This document shows positions 60,801 through 64,000 of a stretch of 64,000 nucleotides of DNA, in pieces. Made by a program: the position numbers and the translations under genes. Positions within the stretch are counted from its first letter, which is position 1. Every line of letters starts with the position of its first letter. Source of the DNA: Variovorax paradoxus. GTDB lineage: Bacteria; Pseudomonadota; Gammaproteobacteria; Burkholderiales; Burkholderiaceae_C. Location of the stretch: assembly GCA_016806145.1 (NCBI GenBank), contig CP063167.1:2414501-2478500 (forward strand), in the 5' to 3' direction. The notes under the pieces are model-generated. The model made no database searches. It worked only from the letters and a program-made list of their open reading frames with translations, and was not told the origin of the DNA.

Positions 60801-63800
60801 ACCGTGATGGCGCTGCCCACGCCGATGGCAACCGGCCCCGACGCGACCGCCGCCGCGGCGGCGACCGCATCGTCGGTGGACTGCAGGGCAATGCCGGCGC
60901 CGCCGCGCTGCGTCAGCACGCCCTTCAGCGGATCCTCGGTCCAGGTCGGCGGCAGCCACCGTTCGAGCGCCAGCGCGGGATCGCTGCCGGTGGCCACGGC
61001 GCGCGCCGCGTCGCCGACGCGCAAGACCGGCATGCGCACGTCGACCCTGGCGTTGTCGGGCACGACCACGCCGAGGCGGGCGTTGATGTCGTAGCTGGAG
61101 AAGCCGGTCTGGAAAATGCCGGTGTCGAGAGACAGGTTCGGCCGCGTGGCGACCGGCCGATCGAAGACCGCACCGGCCGCCACGCGCGTGCCGCCCGCGA
61201 GCGTGAGATCGATGGGCGACGCCTGCCCGGCGGCGATCGTCCGGTTTTCCGGAACGATCCACAAGCCTTCGGGGAAGACCTCCCTCGGCACCACGTAGCC
61301 GCCGGGAAAGTTCTCGGCACTGACGCTGCTCGTGATGCGGAACCCCGCGGGCATGGTCGGCCGATCGCCAGTCGACTCGATGAAGAATGCCTCGAAGCGG
61401 CCGTCGCTGTGGAACCCTCCGAGCGTGTATCGCCCGGCACCCGCCGGCGGCGTCCAGTCGGCCGCGAGCACGACCCCATCGCCCGAGAAGATCGGCCGCG
61501 TCCCCACCGCCTCGCCGGGCTGCGCGCGCGTGCGCTCGTAGCTGTAGTCCACCGGCAGGACGTCGCCCGCGCGCACCTGGTAGTCCTGCAGCAGGATCAG
61601 ATCGGTCGGTGCCGCTTGGCCGGCGCCGAGCGTGCCATCCATGCCCGGCACCTGGCCACCGACGACGATGGCCGTGCCCGAAAGCATGCGCAGCGTGCCG
61701 CCACCCGCCACGCCGAAGCCGCGGATGTCGCCGTCGACCGTGAGCAGGCCGTGCGTCGATGGCGCGCCCGCGAACTGCATGTCCGCGAACAGCGTCACGT
61801 CGCCGCCGCGTCCGCCGCGCGTCTTGCCGTCGGCCAGCAGCGCCGCGCCAGACGAGACGTCGATCGTCGTGCCCGCGGCGAGCGTCAGGTCGCCGGTGGT
61901 CCGCACGTCGACCTTGCCGCCGTCGATGTAGGGCAGGCCGTGGCTGTCGGTGGGATCGAGCTTCAGGTTGGACCACAAGCCACGCGCGTCGAGCACCGCG
62001 CCGCTGGCGATCGTCACCTTGACCGGCTTCTCGTCGACAGCAGGCAACGCGCCTTCCACGATGCCCGTGCTGCCGTTCACCCGGCGCACGTTGCCCAGCG
62101 CAATCTCGCCACCGCGTGCCGTGAGGTTCGCGTCCACCTGCACCTGCGGTGCGAGCAGCCGGATGCTGCCGCCCGCGGCGACCGCCACGGCATCTTCCAC
62201 CGTGACGCTGTCCGAGCCCGCGGCCAGCAATGCGCCCAGGCCCCAGCCGTTCAGGCGCTCGCTGTCGATGTGGAGCGCGTCCTTGCGTTCCTGCGGCAGC
62301 GGCCCGTTCGGCGAGATGCCGTCGCCCAGCCCCGGCTCGCCGGTGCCGAACACGATGCGCGCAAAAGTCGGCGAGAAGGTCTGGAACGCGCGTGCGCGCC
62401 CCGTCCCCGGATCGGTGCCGTAGGACGTCAGGTAGCTGCCCAGCACCAGTTGCGCGGCCAGTGCCGCCGCATCGTGCAATTGCGCATAGCCATCCAGTCC
62501 CGCGTCGCGCCTGGCCGTTTGTTGCGGCCCCTGGTAGACCGTGGACGTGATGTCGCCCTCGAGCACCGCGGCACGGGTCGACACCACGAGCCGGCCCGCG
62601 TCGCGCCCGACCGTGTAGCCGTTCTCCAGCCGCTGCTGCGGCCCGATCAGCGGGTTGTAGAAGAACTCCGTGGTCTTGTCGCCCCAGCGCTCGTGCGCGT
62701 CTTCATAGCCCTTGTAGAGGCCCGTGTACCGCACGTCCGCCGGCGCCCTCGAGACCTCGTACAGCCGGCCGTCCGCTCCCTTGAGCCAGCTCTGCCGGAT
62801 CATCCCGGTCTGCACGTCCAGCGTGCCGCCCGAGAGGTTGATGTTCGAGCCCGCCTGCGTGACCAGCTCCGCGCCCGCGAACACCACGCTGCCGCCCTGC
62901 GCGGCCCATTCGCCGATGCCGTGGCCCTGCAGGCCCAGGTAGCCGCCGACCTCGAGCAGGCCGCCCGGCGTGTACCAGCGTTCCTTGTCGTAGCCGCCCA
63001 CGCCCGCCGCCACGCGCAGCAGCTTGCGCCGGTCGATCCACACGTTGCCGTTGTTGAGCAGCGTGGTGTCGCGGTTCAGCGGCGCGTCGCGCTGCTCGTT
63101 GCCCTGGATGTTGATCTGCACATTGTTCGACGACATCGCCACCTGCACGCCGACGGCGCCGGAAACGTCGAGCCTGGCGCCGTTGGCGACCGTGCTGCGC
63201 GCCGCGGTGCCCGCGCTCACCGCGATCTGGCCGCCCGTTGCCAGCGTGGTGGAGCCGCCCTCGAACAGCACGCCGCCGCCCGAGACGATCTCGATGCGCG
63301 ACTGGTCGCGGCGGTCCTCGATCAGCGAGAGGTTGTCGAAGGTCGAGTCGGGCGAATTCGCCACCGCCGGCGGCACCATCAGCGCATCGCGCTGGCTGTC
63401 GAGCGCGGTGCGGCCTTGCCGATCGTCCAGCAGGATCGCGTTCAGGCCACGTGCCGTCACCGTGACGCTGCCGAGCTTGTCGCTCGCCGAATTCAGCAGA
63501 TGGATGCTGCCGCGCGCATCGACCGTGGTCGTCGCCACGGCCACGCCGTCCTGCACCACCTTGCGACCCGCCAGGGTGATGTCGCCTTCGGGCGCCTGCA
63601 GCAGGCCGGTGTTGGTCACCGCGCCCGCCGTGCTGTCGACATCGAACTGCGGCGCGACTTCGTTGCCGCGCGTGGTGGAACGCTGGTTCGACGCGGTGCC
63701 CTGCCCCTGGCGCACGATGAAGAAATCTCCCGCCGCCATCTGCACCTGGCCGCGCGGCGCGGTGATGGTGCCGGCGTTGGCGACCTCCTTGCCCAGCAGC

Positions 63801-64000
63801 AGCGCATAGCCGCCGCCCTGCGTGACGGTGGTCGTCGGCGTGGTGTTGATGCGCGCGCCGGCCTGCACCTCGACCTTGCCGTCGGCCTCGGTGAAGCTCG
63901 GCGTGTAGGCACCGTTTGCCTGCGCGCTGTAGATGCCGCGCGCCTTGAACTGCTCGTCATCGATCTTCGCCGCCGCCGCGACGAGGTTGCGCGTGTCGGT
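51848..64000 (-). CDS. Filamentous-haemagglutinin-like TPS exoprotein (C-terminal ~4,050 residues)
   Basis: The frame is open to the right edge, so the signal peptide and TPS secretion domain lie outside. The visible part is a right-handed beta-helix built of hundreds of short repeats such as ARGGEIALGNV and TTIDVSSGAALLADG. Near the C-terminus is a DUF3739-type region (LAPEQQRIFLREVYYAELR to TMFGGSGVRTDFGGEIEMLAP). Between about 55.4 and 55.8 kb a different repeat occurs with LPAGTVLP-like units about 20 residues apart. Only four cysteines were noticed, in two tight pairs. It should be exported through a TpsB partner, not seen here, and act as an adhesin or matrix component. Confidence 0.88.
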   Translation of the reverse strand, partial: TDTRNLVAAAAKIDDEQFKARGIYSAQANGAYTPSFTEADGKVEVQAGARINTTPTTTVTQGGGYALLLGKEVANAGTITAPRGQVQMAAGDFFIVRQGQGTASNQRSTTRGNEVAPQFDVDSTAGAVTNTGLLQAPEGDITLAGRKVVQDGVAVATTTVDARGSIHLLNSASDKLGSVTVTARGLNAILLDDRQGRTALDSQRDALMVPPAVANSPDSTFDNLSLIEDRRDQSRIEIVSGGGVLFEGGSTTLATGGQIAVSAGTAARSTVANGARLDVSGAVGVQVAMSSNNVQINIQGNEQRDAPLNRDTTLLNNGNVWIDRRKLLRVAAGVGGYDKERWYTPGGLLEVGGYLGLQGHGIGEWAAQGGSVVFAGAELVTQAGSNINLSGGTLDVQTGMIRQSWLKGADGRLYEVSRAPADVRYTGLYKGYEDAHERWGDKTTEFFYNPLIGPQQRLENGYTVGRDAGRLVVSTRAAVLEGDITSTVYQGPQQTARRDAGLDGYAQLHDAAALAAQLVLGSYLTSYGTDPGTGRARAFQTFSPTFARIVFGTGEPGLGDGISPNGPLPQERKDALHIDSERLNGWGLGALLAAGSDSVTVEDAVAVAAGGSIRLLAPQVQVDANLTARGGEIALGNVRRVNGSTGIVEGALPAVDEKPVKVTIASGAVLDARGLWSNLKLDPTDSHGLPYIDGGKVDVRTTGDLTLAAGTTIDVSSGAALLADGKTRGGRGGDVTLFADMQFAGAPSTHGLLTVDGDIRGFGVAGGGTLRMLSGTAIVVGGQVPGMDGTLGAGQAAPTDLILLQDYQVRAGDVLPVDYSYERTRAQPGEAVGTRPIFSGDGVVLAADWTPPAGAGRYTLGGFHSDGRFEAFFIESTGDRPTMPAGFRITSSVSAENFPGGYVVPREVFPEGLWIVPENRTIAAGQASPIDLTLAGGTRVAAGAVFDRPVATRPNLSLDTGIFQTGFSSYDINARLGVVVPDNARVDVRMPVLRVGDAARAVATGSDPALALERWLPPTWTEDPLKGVLTQRGGAGIALQSTDDAVAAAAAVASGPVAIGVGSAITVDPGQSIALRGRDVRVDGLLSAPGGTIAIGGGQADLAKTGLFWIGDTAVLDVAARAVTAVDLSGRTYGRVADGGTIRIGGSLDWEAKGQAEAANAFIVMRPGALLDASGSHAVLDHGTAPGARGTVASDGGSIVLASTLGLYLDGTLRAASGGAGAAGGTLALALESTNYPTVSTRGDVLRHRELVLAQTQGTSAVGAARSLDDARGLLSVGSARIGVDRIEAGGFDNLSALVYGPLSFDGDVALRMGQSLRLYAGTYALGENAAAGSTASLSAPYVRLAGATRVQLDQMTLPGAVWQGPGAITPSTQEATGTFSVRADLLDIRDLIGFGTHATIDLRTSSYEVDRRGFQGVDLASRGDVRIFDGGLTTTGNLVVTAAQLYPVTGARGTLMAGYRTPAPDNGITGFAPGSVLSIRRHGSEDAAMPYTVFGSLSLAAETIEQGGVVRAPLGQLLLGSTDAASNTERVILLPGSITSVSAAGLTLPYGGTVDGLAYQYGGKPVTIQGVGASDAGGIRVTARHVDAQAGSVLDLSGGGALTGAGFVAGRGGSVDVLTTPLANANPVNGYSSAGNTVYAIVPGSAAQYAPVAPEVGFGAPAIGQQITIGAGVPGLPAGTYTLLPSTYALLPGAFRVEIGTADAGRLALPGTTAVGNGSYAGAGYLGIANTAIRDAVPHRIVLTLADRVRTLSSYNETGYDSFVLADAQRRGFVRGMTTADAKTLALDLRRPKDEDAERTSLSFRGEARLQAAAGTQGFGGTASVLGVGEVLASGQAATDGLPFASVHDEDLNRLEAPRLAINANIATSYGARGGMASIDGGGELIVRGGARLSAGDLILGGSQLTIEEGATLGTIGRGRASFDSSDGYVFYGRGVLALSNGWLNMLLRSPSNGEQPGSGSVDIGRCVTASCTGTTTLVSEGTLAIATDGTLKLADNVSYGTRNLLLAVAAVNLGEDASIAAAASAGRLPSGLGLNQGRLGSLLAGNIATGAPALETLVLNARDAVNVFGAVNLDASRLERFVLGTPAIHGYGAAGDVAAIRAGEFIWTGAAAPPGAPMADLLGAGTLDIGARSIVLGQAPNTQPDSTAADDRIALGFAEVRLNASEKLSSNGGKGTLAVFQHQGDYTPGTGPAREGGNLRIATPVLTGDAASSMRIEAGRAIDIAASGAAATSDALGATLELKARRIGVEGNVVLPSGRLVLAATEDIVLGATSRIDLSGRKVALFDVDKFSWGGDLVLTSSAGNIMQAAGGTIDISAVNQRAGTIEAVALGADAGRIDLAGELRGTASGRYDAGGTLVPYGAGELTVRAQTLADFAGLNARLNAGGVEGARRFQLKQGDLVVGDGVKAREVAIVVDGGNLRVNGRIDASGEQVGTIRLAARGDLRVDGTLDAHATGLRVDSYGKIIDSPNRAIVALSSSEGTLTLGANARIDLRAGTGVPVGNGAGRNDGRARGTLDLDARRTGGAGAGGSGDGANDVALAVEGRPAIEGAKTIAVNAFRRYDDAPLADLPDVSGQRPQLITQGYLDAIDGQSVAFVDAALGNAALRDRLAGLANWRLRPGVEIVSKAEINPNGTLTVVGDIDLSGYRYGPEANRGDPARRGFGEPGVLSIRAAGDLDIHGSINDGFAPPPGTPDDKYAWMLAETRDVNGNTGPTQFGADVVVPIDGVTLDTGTRFPAGAKLNYAISIAGATLPAGTVLPVEVVLAGALNLPAGTVVGANIYRADGSLAYQAGTVLASGAALEAGMRLGAGTTLRAAVAVGALTWPKGVALPTDMSLAAPLLLARGSLIPSNTLLELPGDQPINLRPEQDGRQGRNWAVAPMLGEGTSSWDLQLVAGADLGSADRRAVAVGSKGTIRLADTHHVMSFSFSASLVWAEGNFMGYPAGTPVSPDETFWCEIDPSQCQAGGPSTISGSKADSPAFSVLRTGTGDLDLAAAGDIRSDSLFGIYTAGTATAVDAAYDRPRGRLADGTLIGPQDAALDYASSLATYRAWYPDQGGNVSIFAGGNLVGDIADGTNSSVIPGNWLWRQGSGTAAVDAPIPTAWWINFGAYVRGGNGSTMAPALAGFTGIGALGGGDIRIRVGGDAGAIDPRGAQAAGTSTEGRSQGLVVAVGSSGRVAADGSLALTGGGDIDMRVAGALNPQRGLADSAENLVFTGVIANLRGATEVDAASIGSVAPRYQVPGGSFIERNDPRGVDLFAASYANARGGINLAPGDTTIRLSTLGDLVLGGVTDPGRAATPNTSAFAAGGLQPEGGGNAWFSLWSGRSAIDLVAAGGDLTPLTALRGINDSAVQTVVRDGWIVYPSIFRVAALSGSLYYGSAAQPRAIDRPEAMNVGLVLAPSATGELELLAGGSIHAGRLAIGMSGSGAALPTPFDPAFAGTDIAGSGEVIASNLAANALATSGVPTLFAFGPNSASIPLERAPDAPPIRIYAAGGDIVALKTGETVTFGGGSDTWFNAARPVRIRAARDIVNTGDAPGSATGGATELGGAALRGNLIVHTHLNDVSIVSAGRDILYANFDIAGPGTLEVSAGRNLLQEDRGGIVSVGPVATGDTRRGASIALMAGIGAEAATRGLDMSAIRARYLDPANRAEAGTPLAEQPGKAVTTYERELADWLKTRYGFEGDTARSLAYFDALAPEQQRIFLREVYYAELRAGGREYNDAASSRSGSYLRGREMIATLFPARDAAGQAIARGGDITMFGGSGVRTDFGGEIEMLAPGGQIIAGVQGAVPPAGSGVMTQGEGDIRLYSQGSVLLGLSRIMTTFGGDILAWSAQGDINAGRGSKTTVLFTPPKRVYDDLGNVKVSPQVPSSGAGIATLAPIAEVPPGDVDLIAPLGTIDAGEAGIRVSGNVNVAALQVVNAANIQAKGESSGLPVLAAVNVSALTNASAAAAQASMAAQDTVQRERSAARQALPSVFTVRVLGFGNEPAEGSEAPPAGGRGAAPAGTDAYNPRSVIRVLGGGASLPPAASRQLTDEERANLQR

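Noticed and set aside
51848..64000. The giant exoprotein as a fragmented pseudogene
   Set aside because: The frame is open without interruption to the window edge and the C-terminal DUF3739-type region is complete.

Overview
The window looks like a chromosomal segment of a very GC-rich betaproteobacterium, most likely a Comamonadaceae member near Variovorax. That placement is inferred from base composition, codon use, the Burkholderiales-type porin and the mix of gene families; no rRNA or tRNA is present to confirm it. Genes are tightly packed, with many 4-bp ATGA overlaps.

Positions 1-11.6 kb hold the end of an exopolysaccharide or O-antigen locus on the + strand: the tail of a polymerase-like membrane protein, glycosyltransferases, a secreted fucosidase-like protein, a flippase, galE, and manC. 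On the opposite strand is gmd. Two near-duplicate LuxR-type response regulators lie inside this locus with no sensor kinase beside them. From 11.6 to 20 kb runs a giant cyclic beta-1,2-glucan synthase (NdvB type), preceded by a tiny membrane protein whose stop overlaps a TTG start.

From 20 to 27 kb are small ORFs, acetyl-CoA synthetase (with a palindromic micro-insertion), an MgtC-like membrane protein, a Tat-exported PhoD phosphatase and a porin. From 27 to 38.2 kb a long minus-strand operon encodes phosphonoacetate hydrolase (phnA), an iron-type alcohol dehydrogenase, phosphonoacetaldehyde dehydrogenase (phnY), a complete peptide-type ABC importer, a calcineurin-like phosphodiesterase and a second alkaline-phosphatase-superfamily enzyme. 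Together these suggest uptake, de-esterification and oxidation of an organophosphonate, ending in acetate plus phosphate; the nearby acs could then activate the acetate.

From 38.3 to 46.9 kb a minus-strand unit reads amiC - amiR - attenuator leader - urtABCDE-type importer - amidase. AmiR has an ANTAR domain, and intrinsic terminators lie both before the transporter and before amiC. Next to each terminator is a hairpin with a hexanucleotide loop of the form A-x-x-G-x-x, the RNA signature of ANTAR antiterminators. This points to amide-inducible antitermination of the whole unit, with the regulator genes also controlling themselves.

From 46.9 to 51.7 kb lie a CPA2-type antiporter, minor pseudopilins gspH-I-J with a divergent short gspC-like gene, a protein joining a Phd/YefM-like segment to the N-terminal domain of IS5-family transposases, and an ECF sigma factor. 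From 51.8 kb to the edge is the C-terminal ~4,050 residues of a filamentous-haemagglutinin-like two-partner-secretion exoprotein. The most novel items are the antitoxin-transposase chimera, the doubly attenuated AmiC/AmiR transporter unit, and the phosphonate operon built around a peptide-type importer.
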